From: Archangium gephyra | GTDB lineage: Bacteria > Myxococcota > Myxococcia > Myxococcales > Myxococcaceae | NCBI RefSeq assembly: GCF_001027285.1 | Contig: NZ_CP011509.1 | Location: 236,501 to 300,500, forward strand | Length of the DNA stretch: 64,000 nucleotides | Direction of reading: 5' to 3' | Part shown: in pieces, positions 1-8,148 of the stretch | How positions within the stretch are numbered: the stretch's first letter is position 1 | Layout: each line of letters begins with the position of its first letter | The notes under the pieces: generated by a model | Databases searched by the model: none | Seen by the model: only the letters and a program-made list of their open reading frames with translations | Told to the model about the DNA's origin: nothing | Made by a program: the position numbers and the translations under genes

Positions 1-64
1 TCAAATGTCCCTCGTCGTCCTCGGGCAGCGAGGGCTCTCGCTTCGGCCTGTCGTGCTCGGCCAT
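1..64 (-). CDS. Unknown protein, N-terminus only (runs off the left edge)
   Basis: The first 21 codons of a minus-strand gene are present; the rest lies beyond the left edge. The ATG at 64 is preceded by a strong ribosome binding site (AAGGAGGAG, about 6 bases away), which is why I believe it is a real start. The visible protein begins MAEHDRPKREPSLPED and is rich in charged residues and proline, with no signal peptide or membrane segment. I do not recognise it. It is transcribed in the same direction as the operon at 161-4108, about 100 bases downstream of that operon's end. Confidence 0.55.
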   Translation of the reverse strand, partial: MAEHDRPKREPSLPEDDEGHL

Positions 65-160
65 GGTGACTCCTCCTTTTCCTGCTCAAGCTAGGAATGG
101 GAGCCCCCCGGGGCAGCAGTGGGAGCGGGAACAGGCCCGAGGGCCCGGCCGCACGCCCGC

Positions 161-850
161 CTACGCTCCCGGGACGGAGGCGAGCGCGTTGCGTTCTAGG
201 GGACGCGAGGACCAGTGCTCCTCGATGGCCTGGACGAACTCAGCGCGCACGAGCTTGGCGCGGGCCTCCAGGAAACCGCCCCGGTCACGGCGCAGGTAGA
301 GTCCCTCCATGGGGCCCGGGGCAAGCCGGGAAGGACCGAGGAGCGTCTGGACCTCGGCGAGGGTGAACCGTCCACGGGCGAGTTCGGGCACCCGGAAGAG
401 GCCGAGCTCATCGACCAGGGCATCCCGGCGTTCGGCGGACCAGAAGCGCCCCGCCTCACGGTCATAGACGTCGAAGGCGAGGAACCAGTCGGGCAGCGCG
501 TCGTAGCGGACGCTGTGAACAGCGAAGCACCACTCCCCGAAGAGCATGAGCCGCTGTCCGAGCGCCTCGACGAGCCGCTCGCGCCGGGCCTCCAACCAGG
601 GCCACAAGGGCTGGAACTGGGGCGAGGCGCGAGTGCCCAGAAACGAGCCACGGTTCTGCGCGCGGAGGTTGCCGGAAGGGTCGACGGAGATGCCGAGGTT
701 GGCCCCGTCCACCTTCTCCTCGATGAGCACCTCACCGGAGAGGAAGTCGCGGACCTCGGGGGGCGAGAGCACCTTGTCCTGACGCGCGGGAGCGGAGGAG
801 AGCCACGCCAGGTGGGGGGTGTGCGGGAACTTGAAGAACGACTCGGGCAT
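161..850 (-). CDS. Rnl2-like RNA ligase
   Basis: This 229-residue protein has the nucleotidyltransferase motifs of ATP-dependent RNA ligases of the T4 Rnl2 type. Motif I is EKVDGANLG near residues 45-53, with Lys46 as the expected adenylylated lysine. Motif III-like GEWCFAVHSVRYD and FLAFDVYD follow, then motif IV EGLYLR and motif V KLVR. Family members seal nicks in RNA through enzyme-AMP and RNA-adenylate steps. The ATG at 850 shares its A with the stop codon of the PIN-like gene (TGATG), so the two are translationally coupled; a GTG one codon earlier is possible. It is the last gene of a four-gene operon with an ATPase and a nuclease, which suggests repair of RNA breaks. The substrate is unknown. 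The ligase motifs are clear; the role is inference. Confidence 0.85.
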   Translation of the reverse strand: MPESFFKFPHTPHLAWLSSAPARQDKVLSPPEVRDFLSGEVLIEEKVDGANLGISVDPSGNLRAQNRGSFLGTRASPQFQPLWPWLEARRERLVEALGQRLMLFGEWCFAVHSVRYDALPDWFLAFDVYDREAGRFWSAERRDALVDELGLFRVPELARGRFTLAEVQTLLGPSRLAPGPMEGLYLRRDRGGFLEARAKLVRAEFVQAIEEHWSSRPLERNALASVPGA

Positions 851-1368
851 CACGAACCCGTCTTCCGCTTGTGGAGTTCCTTGATGTGGTCGGGACAGAG
901 GAAGTGCACATTCACCCCGCAGCTAGCCAGGGCCTCACGGAGTCCCCACCACTTACTGTCGGTGGCCTGCAGGATTGGAGGATGAGCCGGATGAGCACAG
1001 CTCACCGCGACGAACTTGCGATCGGACGGATCGAACCCGGCCAGGGCCTCATCCGGGGGAAACTCCTCGAAGTCCCGAGGGTCATGCTGCTGGGGTGTGA
1101 GTTCCACGCGCGTACAGCGCGCCGGGTTGGTCTGATTCGTCAGCACCCACTTGAGGAACGCGTCTCCGACTCCGGGCTGACCGGTCTGGGAGAGCTTGTT
1201 CATGTACTCCTTGATGATGCGGAACTTGTCGTCAATGACGATATGACCGGACCGCATCAGCGCCTCAATAGCCTCGACGCAGGCGCGTTGGCACAGCAGG
1301 TCCGCACCACCATTAGCCGTAAGCGGCACATTGGTGTCGACGACACAAGGATTGACCGGAGCCGTCAT
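850..1368 (-). CDS. PIN-like ribonuclease-fold protein
   Basis: A 172-residue protein that starts with the PIN-type strand and metal ligand VVDTNVPL (Asp11). Further acidic residues sit where PIN nucleases have them: Glu54 (IIKEY), Asp116 (FDPSDRKFV) and Asp137 (TDSKWW). PIN domains are metal-dependent single-strand RNases, usually toxins or defence effectors. The similarity is to the fold and active-site pattern, not to a named VapC subfamily, and the protein is longer than a typical VapC of about 130 residues. Its ATG overlaps the stop of the ATPase gene by ATGA, and its own stop overlaps the RNA ligase start. No antitoxin-like gene is adjacent, so control may come from the ATPase. The fold assignment is moderately sure; nuclease activity is inference. 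Confidence 0.65.
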   Translation of the reverse strand: MTAPVNPCVVDTNVPLTANGGADLLCQRACVEAIEALMRSGHIVIDDKFRIIKEYMNKLSQTGQPGVGDAFLKWVLTNQTNPARCTRVELTPQQHDPRDFEEFPPDEALAGFDPSDRKFVAVSCAHPAHPPILQATDSKWWGLREALASCGVNVHFLCPDHIKELHKRKTGS

Positions 1369-2732
1369 TCCACCTCCGAACCAAGCTGCCGCTTCATGGC
1401 GGCTTTGGCCATCGCCGAGAGGTCACCCACCTCGTCGCCGAAGAAGTTCTCCGGCCAGTTGGAGATGTTTCCGAACTCATCGAGTTTCAATTCCTCGATG
1501 GTGGAGCCCTCGGGGCCCGGCTTGCAGAAGTAGAGCGCCGTCTGGTCCGGCGTCAACACACCTTCGGCAATCCGTCGCTGGAGACGGCGCAGGAAATGTT
1601 CCGAGTGGCTCTCCACCAGAAACTGGATGTTACGGGGAAGAGCATCTTCCCGCATCTGGATTGCATCAATGAAGAGGTCCGCCAGGGATGATTGGGCGCT
1701 GGGATGCAGGTGAAGCTCGGGCTGTTCCAATAGAATGGTGCTCTCACGCTCGACATAGAACGCCTGCACGAGAACCGGCAGAATCTGCGAAATCCCGAAG
1801 CCAACATCGATCAGGTTGACCGTTTCGGCACCACCACGGCTCCGAACGAGAACCTCATAATCCCTCCGACTGGGCGCGATCCGCTTGACTTCGAAGCTGT
1901 CGAGCAACTGCATCCGAACGAGCCAGTCCGCAATCAGCGCTCCGAAACGCACAGGCGCACCATCACCACGCCGCAAGGTACGTTCCATTCCCGCCAATAA
2001 CGCTTCGACGCTACGCTCCCCCCTAATGCCTACGCCTTCAGTAGCTTCACCAGACCAGCTATAGTAGCGGGCAGGCAACTCACGAAGCGGTCCAAGGTAG
2101 TGGATAGCATCGAGTTGCTCTTCGAGAGAAAACTCCAAGTCATCGACAGCCTCCTCATCCACTTCTCGAGGGAATCCGTAGAAACGGACGGGGGACGAAA
2201 GCCCGCCAGATATTTCTGGCGTGTTCTGGAAATCGAGCCCTCTAGATGAAAGTTCGTAGCCTCCGGCCACTTCATCCCGCTGCACCCTGATGGTGAAGGG
2301 CTTTTGAGACGGCACGCAGACGCTGTACTGGAAGAAGTCCAAGCCGAGAGGACCAGAACCATCGCGAACGGGGCCTATGCTCGCCTTGAAAGCGGCCATG
2401 GTGCCTTGAGGCACCTTATAGGGCCGCTCCGTTTCGTCCTCCTGCGCGCCTAACACACGCCACTTGAAGGCGAATCGGAGCCGCCTCTGAGGCTCATGCC
2501 GGAAGACCATCTCGGGATATACTCCCAGATCAACCACACTGTGACTGTCCCCGAAATTCAAAGTCCGCTTCCGGTCGGAGGACTGCTCTGACTGCTGCAG
2601 CAGGAGCAGAAGCTGCAACAGACTCGTCTTGCCAGAGCTGTTGGGCCCGAAGAACACGGTGAGCGGCGCGAGGCGGATGTTCCCCGTGTCCTTCCACGCC
2701 TTGAAATTCTGGATGCGCAGCTGCGTGAACAT
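1365..2732 (-). CDS. AAA15/ABC-type ATPase with DUF3696
   Basis: This 455-residue SMC/RecF-like ATPase begins MFTQLRIQNFKAWKD. Walker A is FFGPNSSGKTSLL near residues 24-36, the ABC signature-like stretch is IDVGFGISQILPVL, Walker B is TILLEQPELHLHP, and an H-loop-like VESHSEHFLRR follows. The C-terminus has the DUF3696 pattern (LDEFGNISNWPENFFGD). Such overcoming-lysogenization-defect-like ATPases are often paired with a nuclease or toxin in phage defence. I chose the ATG at 2732, 14 bases after the SEC-C stop; the open frame continues upstream only through low-complexity shadow sequence. Base composition in 1500-2700 looks more AT-rich than its neighbours, consistent with transfer. The partner nuclease is probably the coupled PIN-like gene. 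Confidence 0.85.
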   Translation of the reverse strand: MFTQLRIQNFKAWKDTGNIRLAPLTVFFGPNSSGKTSLLQLLLLLQQSEQSSDRKRTLNFGDSHSVVDLGVYPEMVFRHEPQRRLRFAFKWRVLGAQEDETERPYKVPQGTMAAFKASIGPVRDGSGPLGLDFFQYSVCVPSQKPFTIRVQRDEVAGGYELSSRGLDFQNTPEISGGLSSPVRFYGFPREVDEEAVDDLEFSLEEQLDAIHYLGPLRELPARYYSWSGEATEGVGIRGERSVEALLAGMERTLRRGDGAPVRFGALIADWLVRMQLLDSFEVKRIAPSRRDYEVLVRSRGGAETVNLIDVGFGISQILPVLVQAFYVERESTILLEQPELHLHPSAQSSLADLFIDAIQMREDALPRNIQFLVESHSEHFLRRLQRRIAEGVLTPDQTALYFCKPGPEGSTIEELKLDEFGNISNWPENFFGDEVGDLSAMAKAAMKRQLGSEVE

Positions 2733-2746
2733 GGCCTCGGGTTCTA

Positions 2747-4108
2747 TCACCCCTCCAGACCCAACTCCCGCCTCAGTCCGGACACGTCCATCCGCTCCTC
2801 GACGGACCGGTTCGCCTCCAGGTTCTCCAGTTGCTTGAGCAGGACGTCCACCTGATGGCGCCCGGCCTTGGTCCGCACCGCCTGACGCGGACTCTTTCCC
2901 TTGAGCGCCGGCAGCTGGCTGTCCAGCCACGCGGCATAGTGCCTCGCCTTGAACTCGCGCAGTGACTCCTGCTCCTCGGGTGAAGGCGGCGGCCGTTGAC
3001 CCGCCCTCCCCTCGCGCACCTTCGACGGCTCGGTCTTCTCTCGTGAGCGGTGGCGGACGAGCCCGTCGCACGCGGCTTCCACCCGGCGGCCCAGCGCGTC
3101 CGCCCGCTCCACCGAGTTCGCCTCCAACCGCAGCGAATCCGCCCCCACCTCCGCACTCCCGATGATGGTGTTCTCCCAGCCCGCGTGCATCGCATTGCCT
3201 TCCTTCAGGAAGGTACAGCGAAACACCTCCCCCTCCTCCTCCACCTCCATGCCCTCCAGCGTGCTGAGCGCCTCCAGGACCCGGGAGTGGGCCTCCGGCG
3301 CGAACGCATAGAGGTCCACCACGAACACGAGCGGCTCACCATCCGTGTTGGTCAGCCTGGGCTCCTGCTTCGCCTTCGCCCTCAGCCCATCCGCCACTCC
3401 GTGCCAGAGCAGAACGAGCCCCAGCGACGTGTCCTCGGAGGCGAGCAGTTCCCGCGGCACGGAGCGGTTGCCGCGAACACCAAGCAGCTTGCGCGCCACC
3501 CGCACCACTTCATCCGCGTCCAGCGGTGGCAGGGGCTGTGGGTCAATCCCACAGAAGACCGCCAGCCCTTCGTGCTCCACCACCCGTCCGAGCACCGCAT
3601 GCCGCGGAAGAAGCTGCTGGGAACCGCGCACCTCGTACACGAAGTGCGCCCCTCGCCCCAACAGGTCCGTCACCCGCACGCCCACCCCCTTCCGTACCTC
3701 CAATACCTCCCAGACGGTAACGACCACCGGCCGCTGCGACAGCAGCCACATCCGCTCCGCCTCCGGCAGCGTCGTGCCCTTTTCCTCCAGGAACCACTCC
3801 CTCACGGGGCGCCCCTCCACCTCCCAGTGGTGCACCGCCCAGGGCATGAAGAGTTGGGTCTGCGGGTACTCAGGCAGGAAGCCGGGCTTCTCGAAGAAGG
3901 CCTCGGCGGCCTCACGCAGCCAATCCCAGCCGAACCGGCTGCCGGCGTAGCGCACCATCCTCTGGACGAGCGACTCATCCCGCTCGTGCAGGTGCGCTCC
4001 CGGAGCGGCAACAGGCCTCGCAGCCGCCGCGTCCTTCCCAGCACAGCACCGCTTGTACTTCTGCCCGCTCCCACAGGGACACGGCTCGGTCCGCCCAAGC
4101 GTAGTCAT
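2747..4108 (-). CDS. SEC-C zinc-motif protein, first gene of the ATPase operon
   Basis: A 453-residue protein whose N-terminus carries a SEC-C motif, CPCGSGQKYKRCC (residues 10-22), a zinc-binding element first known from the C-terminus of SecA. The middle (residues 40-370) is not recognised. The C-terminus (EFKARHYAAWLDSQ followed by a helical Lys/Arg-rich tail) resembles ends of other SEC-C proteins in myxobacteria. The ATG at 4108 is chosen over the one at 4126 because AGGAGGAG lies directly upstream. It is the promoter-proximal gene of the operon with the ATPase, PIN-like protein and RNA ligase, separated from the ATPase by 14 bases. Function is unknown; sensor or adaptor is a guess from position. 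Confidence 0.75.
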   Translation of the reverse strand: MTTLGRTEPCPCGSGQKYKRCCAGKDAAAARPVAAPGAHLHERDESLVQRMVRYAGSRFGWDWLREAAEAFFEKPGFLPEYPQTQLFMPWAVHHWEVEGRPVREWFLEEKGTTLPEAERMWLLSQRPVVVTVWEVLEVRKGVGVRVTDLLGRGAHFVYEVRGSQQLLPRHAVLGRVVEHEGLAVFCGIDPQPLPPLDADEVVRVARKLLGVRGNRSVPRELLASEDTSLGLVLLWHGVADGLRAKAKQEPRLTNTDGEPLVFVVDLYAFAPEAHSRVLEALSTLEGMEVEEEGEVFRCTFLKEGNAMHAGWENTIIGSAEVGADSLRLEANSVERADALGRRVEAACDGLVRHRSREKTEPSKVREGRAGQRPPPSPEEQESLREFKARHYAAWLDSQLPALKGKSPRQAVRTKAGRHQVDVLLKQLENLEANRSVEERMDVSGLRRELGLEG

Positions 4109-4182
4109 GGCTCCTCCTGGCTCCACCCGAAAAGTAGGAGCCAGAAGGTGACCTTAGCAGTCGGTACGACGAAGTGTGAGCC

Positions 4183-5037
4183 CTACCTGCCCGCCGGGGG
4201 AGCGAGCTCGGTGCGCACGTCCCAGAGCTCGGGGAAGAAGCGCAGATCCAACGCCTTGCGCAGGAAGCCCACGCCCGAGGAGCCGCCGGTGCCCTGCTTG
4301 AAACCGATGACTCGCATCACCGTCATCATGTGCCGGTAACGCCAGAGCTGGAAACGCTCCTCCACGTCCACCAGCTTCTCGCACATCTCGTACGCATCCC
4401 AGTGCTTCTCGGGGTTCTCGTAGATGTGGCGGAACACCTCCATCACCGCCGCGCTCTTCTCATACGGCTCACGCCAGTCGCGCTCGACACGGTCCGCTGG
4501 CACCGCGTGGCCCTGGCGCGACAGGTGACGCAGGAACTCGTCATACACACTGGGCGAGTGCAGGAAACGCTCGAGCTGCGCATGCACGCCCGGTATGTGC
4601 TTGAAGGGCCCCAACGAGTGCTCGTCCTTGTGGCCGAGCAGGAACTCCAGCGCGCGGTACTGGTGGCTCTGGAAGCCCGAGGCCTGGCCCAGCGCGCCCC
4701 GGAACTCGAGGTACTCATTGGGCGTGAGCGTCTCCAGCACGCTCCACTGCTCGAAGAGCATCCGCTGGATGTGGCCCACCCGGGAGAAGATTTTGAACGA
4801 GGGCTCCAGGTTGTCCGCCTGGATGTAACGGATGACCGCCGTCAGCTCGTGCACGAGCAGCTTCATCCACAGCTCGCTCGTCTGATGCTGGATGATGAAG
4901 AGCAGCTCATCATGGTGCGGCGGCTGCGAGCGGGGCACCTGCGCGGACAACAGACGGTCCAGCTGCAGGTACTCGCCGTACGTGGTCCGTCCGGCCAGGT
5001 CGGTGAAGATTCCGGGTTCCAGCTCGCGCTTGTTCAT
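4183..5037 (-). CDS. kynA: Tryptophan 2,3-dioxygenase
   Basis: The 284-residue protein matches heme-dependent tryptophan 2,3-dioxygenase over its length. It oxidises L-tryptophan to N-formylkynurenine, the first step of the kynurenine pathway, in the cytoplasm as a tetramer. Visible signatures are [17 protein letters not shown] (residues 41-57, with His51 the substrate-contacting histidine), the heme-side segment [13 protein letters not shown] near residues 233-245 with the likely proximal His236, and the loop GTGGSSG near 249. Length is normal for bacterial TDO. I use the ATG at 5037; a TTG at 5049 would add four residues. No other kynurenine-pathway genes (kynB, kynU) are visible next to it. 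Confidence 0.95.
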   Translation of the reverse strand: MNKRELEPGIFTDLAGRTTYGEYLQLDRLLSAQVPRSQPPHHDELLFIIQHQTSELWMKLLVHELTAVIRYIQADNLEPSFKIFSRVGHIQRMLFEQWSVLETLTPNEYLEFRGALGQASGFQSHQYRALEFLLGHKDEHSLGPFKHIPGVHAQLERFLHSPSVYDEFLRHLSRQGHAVPADRVERDWREPYEKSAAVMEVFRHIYENPEKHWDAYEMCEKLVDVEERFQLWRYRHMMTVMRVIGFKQGTGGSSGVGFLRKALDLRFFPELWDVRTELAPPAGR

Positions 5038-5079
5038 GATGCCCAACAATGGCGGGCCCGCGCGCGGCCCGCAAGAACA

Positions 5080-5110
5080 GGACCCTCCCCGAGGAGAAAG
5101 AGGAGGGTCC
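5080..5110 (-). terminator. Hairpin after the AT-hook gene
   Basis: GGACCCTCC (5080-5088) is perfectly complementary to GGAGGGTCC (5102-5110), giving a 9-bp stem with a 13-base loop. It lies 30 bases past the stop codon of the minus-strand AT-hook gene and before kynA. There is only a weak T-rich tract after it in the minus direction, so it may be an imperfect terminator or a 3-prime stabiliser. Confidence 0.5.
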
Positions 5111-5140
5111 GGTCCGATTCCAGCTCAGCCGGAGTGCGGC

Positions 5141-5662
5141 TCAGCCCGCGTTCTTGGCCTCGGCGAGCGCCTTGGCGGCGGCGCGGCCACGCGGCAGCTT
5201 GATGTCCTCGACGCTGTTGGGCTCGGCGTAGTCCACCCAGTTGTTCGGGCGGCGGTTGGTCTTCTCCAGCATGCGCAGCTTCTGGTAGTGCGCGGCGCAG
5301 TAACCCTTGGTGCGGCTGGGCTTGCCGCAACCATTGATGGCGCACTCGCGGGCACCACCCTCGGAGGACGGCTTGCGGCCGCGCTTCTTGCCACCCGTCG
5401 CCGCGGCGGGAACCGAAGCGGCGCGAGCCGGACGGCCCGGACCCCGGCGGGCCGGCGTCGCGGCACCACCGCGGCCACCACCGGACACGCCAAACAGGGG
5501 GCCCACCGCGCCCGCCAGCGGCGCCAGCTGCTCCGCCACCGTGCGGAGACGGTCGAGATCCGCCGTGCCCGCCTCCAGACGCGACACCAAGTCGCGCAGC
5601 GGCTTGAGCTGCGACTCGATCTCGTTACGCACCATCTCCCGGAATGCCTTGTCGACCGACAT
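5141..5662 (-). CDS. Small AT-hook protein with C-terminal Cys/His motif
   Basis: A 173-residue basic protein. Residues 1-55 look like an amphipathic helical region (KAFREMVRNEIESQLKPL). The middle is Gly/Ala/Arg-rich and contains two AT-hook-like cores, RGPGRPAR and KKRGRKPS, which bind the minor groove of AT-rich DNA in known proteins. The C-terminal part has CAINGCGKPSRTKGYCAAHY, a compact Cys-Cys-Cys-His pattern that could hold one zinc ion. AT-hook proteins such as CarD act as architectural regulators in myxobacteria; this one has a different architecture. The DNA-binding role is inferred from the motifs. Upstream is an unusually AT-rich leader of about 150 bases. Confidence 0.75.
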   Translation of the reverse strand: MSVDKAFREMVRNEIESQLKPLRDLVSRLEAGTADLDRLRTVAEQLAPLAGAVGPLFGVSGGGRGGAATPARRGPGRPARAASVPAAATGGKKRGRKPSSEGGARECAINGCGKPSRTKGYCAAHYQKLRMLEKTNRRPNNWVDYAEPNSVEDIKLPRGRAAAKALAEAKNAG

Positions 5663-5830
5663 GCTCGTGTTTCCTCTCTGGATGAGCCGTCTCGGGGGGC
5701 GAGCCGGTCATCTGGGGGTTGTGTTCAAGGGCCCGTTGTATTCAACAACTGCCCAGACATAACGCCACCAATACACGAGATGTCGCTTAAAAATAAATAA
5801 AGATTGCGTCTGACGTGAAGATTGTCGTCA
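5663..5830 (-). promoter_or_regulatory. AT-rich promoter region of the AT-hook gene
   Basis: This stretch is much more AT-rich than the flanking genes, including a run of A and T around 5785-5805. It contains a 15-base inverted repeat GTTGT-ATTCA-ACAAC at 5735-5749. It likely holds the promoter of the gene starting at 5662; I cannot place the -10 and -35 boxes with confidence. Confidence 0.4.
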
Positions 5831-5863
5831 GCCACCAGACCCACACTGAAAACCCGTTCAGCT

Positions 5864-6355
5864 TCAAACCAGACAGGTCTCGGCCTGATCCAACGCCTGG
5901 AACAGGGACTGGGTGCGCCGCATTTCCATCCACAATTCCTCGCGTGTGGCCGCCAGATCCCTCACGAGGTCCAATTGGTCTCGCGTGTCGAGAGCCGCGG
6001 CGAGCCGGGGAAAGAGTTGGAGCTCCAGGGAGCGGACGTGGGCCACCGCCGCGTCCTCCAGGGCCATCAATCGCACCTGCCACTCGAGGCTGCCGCGGGG
6101 AAACCACTCCAGCTCGGCCATCAGCTCATGCATGGCCAGGAGGACCTCGGCCTCCTGGAGGGCCCGTGCCTGTCCTTCCACCCGCACCACCAGGGGTTGC
6201 AGGTGCCGCTCGGTGAGCCGCACATGCAGCCAGAGCGCCTCGAGCATCTCCTCCACCCGCTCCGGCGCTGGCAGCCCATCCTCACCCGGTGCCAGCGCCG
6301 CGAAGCACGCCAGCAGCTCCCTCTGCTTCCCTGACAGCATCTCGAAAGGCCCCAT
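5864..6355 (-). CDS. Hemerythrin-like (HHE) protein
   Basis: A 163-residue, almost wholly helical protein. The pattern LWLHVRLTERHL, then HELMAELEWF, then HVRSLELQLFPRL resembles the four-helix HHE cation-binding domain, in which His and Glu residues hold a di-iron centre; HxxxE followed by FPRL is a common last motif. Such proteins sense or carry oxygen or handle iron and reactive nitrogen. Not every canonical ligand can be placed by eye, so metal binding is probable, not shown. The ATG at 6355 fits the start of the helical domain; a longer reading from 6397 adds only low-complexity sequence. Confidence 0.6.
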   Translation of the reverse strand: MGPFEMLSGKQRELLACFAALAPGEDGLPAPERVEEMLEALWLHVRLTERHLQPLVVRVEGQARALQEAEVLLAMHELMAELEWFPRGSLEWQVRLMALEDAAVAHVRSLELQLFPRLAAALDTRDQLDLVRDLAATREELWMEMRRTQSLFQALDQAETCLV

Positions 6356-6557
6356 GGCCCCACAACCATCGCCACCCCACCGGGGGCGGACAACCACCGG
6401 GCCCGGAGGCCGCCCGCTCTCCAGCCCCCCCCGCCGTCCTGACAGGCGTTGAACCCCCGCGGCGGTTGCCTGGTTTTTCCAGCGTCCGAAGGATGGGGCA
6501 GGCAGGCGGGCGGAGACGCTCTGTCATCCCGGCCCGGCATCTCCATCTTCCCACCCC

Positions 6558-7277
6558 GTGGATGCAACCCTGAACACCGTGCGCCGGGCGGTCTTCCGCT
6601 TCGCCGAGACTGGCGCGGCGCTCTCCGCCCTCTATCACCGTGCCCGTCTGCTGGGCGCCGAGCACCTGCCTGCCCGCGGTCCCGTGCTGCTCGTGGGCAA
6701 TCACGGCCTCTGGGGTTATGAGACGCCTGCTTTCTTTCATTTGATACATCGCGCTACAGGCCGCTACCCATTGGGCCTGGCCGAGCGAGGCTTCTTCAAA
6801 ATCCCCCTGGTGAGAACCGTTCTGCCCTGGTTGGGAGGCGTGGAGGGCACCCGGGAGAATGCCCTCGCCTCCTTGAGACAGGGACACCTCGTCGTCTGTT
6901 ATCCCGGCGGCGCGTGGGAGACGTTCAAGAAGCCTCGCTACCATTACACGCTGCGGTGGGAAGGCACGCTGGGCTTCGTGCGGCTGGCCGCCCAGGCGGG
7001 CGTTCCCATCGTCCCCTTCGCCGGCTTCGGCGTGGACGGCACCTTCCTCTGCCCCGAGAACGAGCGCTGGTGTGTTCCCCTCGCACCCGGTGAGAAATAC
7101 CGGGTCCCCCTGGGGATGGGCCTGGGTCCGCTCCCACTGCCCGTGAAGATGACCTTCGCCGTGGGTCCTTCCCTGGAGCCACCTCCGGCGGATGCACCCG
7201 AGTCCCGGCTCAAACACTTTCGTGACCGGATTGCCACACTGGTGCACCACCTCCTCATCCGAGCCTGCCATGCGTGA
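6558..7277 (+). CDS. Lysophospholipid acyltransferase-like protein
   Basis: A 239-residue protein of the PlsC/DGAT2-like glycerolipid acyltransferase superfamily. The catalytic-type motif is VGNHGLWGYE near residues 51-60 (an NHx4-5 acidic variant), the second block is ERGFFKIPL, and the third is VCYPGGAWETFK, which in DGAT2/TMEM68-like proteins lies in the acceptor site. It probably transfers an acyl group to a lysophospholipid or acylglycerol at the membrane. Its last codons overlap the start of the alpha/beta hydrolase gene by 8 bases, so the two are likely co-transcribed and may act on the same lipid. Substrate is unknown. Confidence 0.8.
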   Translation: MDATLNTVRRAVFRFAETGAALSALYHRARLLGAEHLPARGPVLLVGNHGLWGYETPAFFHLIHRATGRYPLGLAERGFFKIPLVRTVLPWLGGVEGTRENALASLRQGHLVVCYPGGAWETFKKPRYHYTLRWEGTLGFVRLAAQAGVPIVPFAGFGVDGTFLCPENERWCVPLAPGEKYRVPLGMGLGPLPLPVKMTFAVGPSLEPPPADAPESRLKHFRDRIATLVHHLLIRACHA

Positions 7278-8130
7278 AGCCACCCTTCCCGCCCTGCCGC
7301 GACTCGTCCCCGAGCCGGAGGACATCCAACAGGGTTATGAATTGGCCTTCGAGCAGCGCCCGGTGCGCGGCCACCCGGTGCGGCTCTTCACCTTCCCCGG
7401 GGGAAGCCTCGACGAGTCGCGCACCGTGCTGTGTCTGCCCGGACTGGGCGCCTCGGGACGCTCGTTCGCGCCCATGCGGCCCCTGGCGGCCGAGCGGCGG
7501 TTCCTCCTATGGACCCCGACGCTGCAGACGCCCCTGACGCATACGCCGTTGCAGTGGAACCTCGCCGCGCTGGAGCACCCGGACGCGCGGCTCCCCGAGC
7601 GCTTCGCCCTGGTGGGCTCGTCCTTCGGCAGCCTCATCTCCATCGCCTATGCGCTGGCCCACCCCGAGCGGCTCAAGGCGCTGGTGCTGGTCTCACCCGT
7701 GGCCAGCGTTCACCGGGTGCGGCGCTGGGCCCTGGCCCTGTCCACGCTGGTGCGCATGCCCAAACCCTTCGCCTACATCTTCGCGCCCACCGTGGCGCGG
7801 GTGCTCGGCGGGCGCCACCTGCCTCCCGAGGGCCGGGCAGAGATCGTCCGCGAGGCACGCCGGCTCTCCCCCGTGGAGCTGCTGCGGCGGCTGCAGGACA
7901 TCCTGACCGCCAGCTACCTGGATGACCTCGAGCGCCTGCGCGTGCCCACCCTCATCCTCCACGGCGCCAGGGATCTGCTCGTCCCCCTCTCGTACGCCCG
8001 GGACGTGGCCGCCCGCATCCCCGGCTCGCGCCTGGAGGTCATCCGCGAGGCCAGCCACCTGCCGTACATGAGCCACACCCAGGCCTTCAACGCCTTCGTC
8101 GGCGACTTCCTCGCTCAACACGACTCGTAG
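7270..8130 (+). CDS. Alpha/beta hydrolase
   Basis: A 286-residue alpha/beta hydrolase. The nucleophile elbow is LVGSSFGSLIS with Ser118, the acid is in LHGARDLLVP, and the histidine is in EASHLPYMSH near the C-terminus. The conserved CLPGLGASGR segment supplies the oxyanion hole. These features define a serine esterase, lipase or C-C hydrolase, but not a substrate. The ATG at 7270 lies inside the end of the upstream acyltransferase gene, and the proline dehydrogenase gene follows 18 bases later, so all three may form one transcript. The pairing with an acyltransferase suggests a lipid ester as substrate, which is inference. Confidence 0.85.
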   Translation: MREATLPALPRLVPEPEDIQQGYELAFEQRPVRGHPVRLFTFPGGSLDESRTVLCLPGLGASGRSFAPMRPLAAERRFLLWTPTLQTPLTHTPLQWNLAALEHPDARLPERFALVGSSFGSLISIAYALAHPERLKALVLVSPVASVHRVRRWALALSTLVRMPKPFAYIFAPTVARVLGGRHLPPEGRAEIVREARRLSPVELLRRLQDILTASYLDDLERLRVPTLILHGARDLLVPLSYARDVAARIPGSRLEVIREASHLPYMSHTQAFNAFVGDFLAQHDS

Positions 8131-8148
8131 GACACCGATAGGACACCC

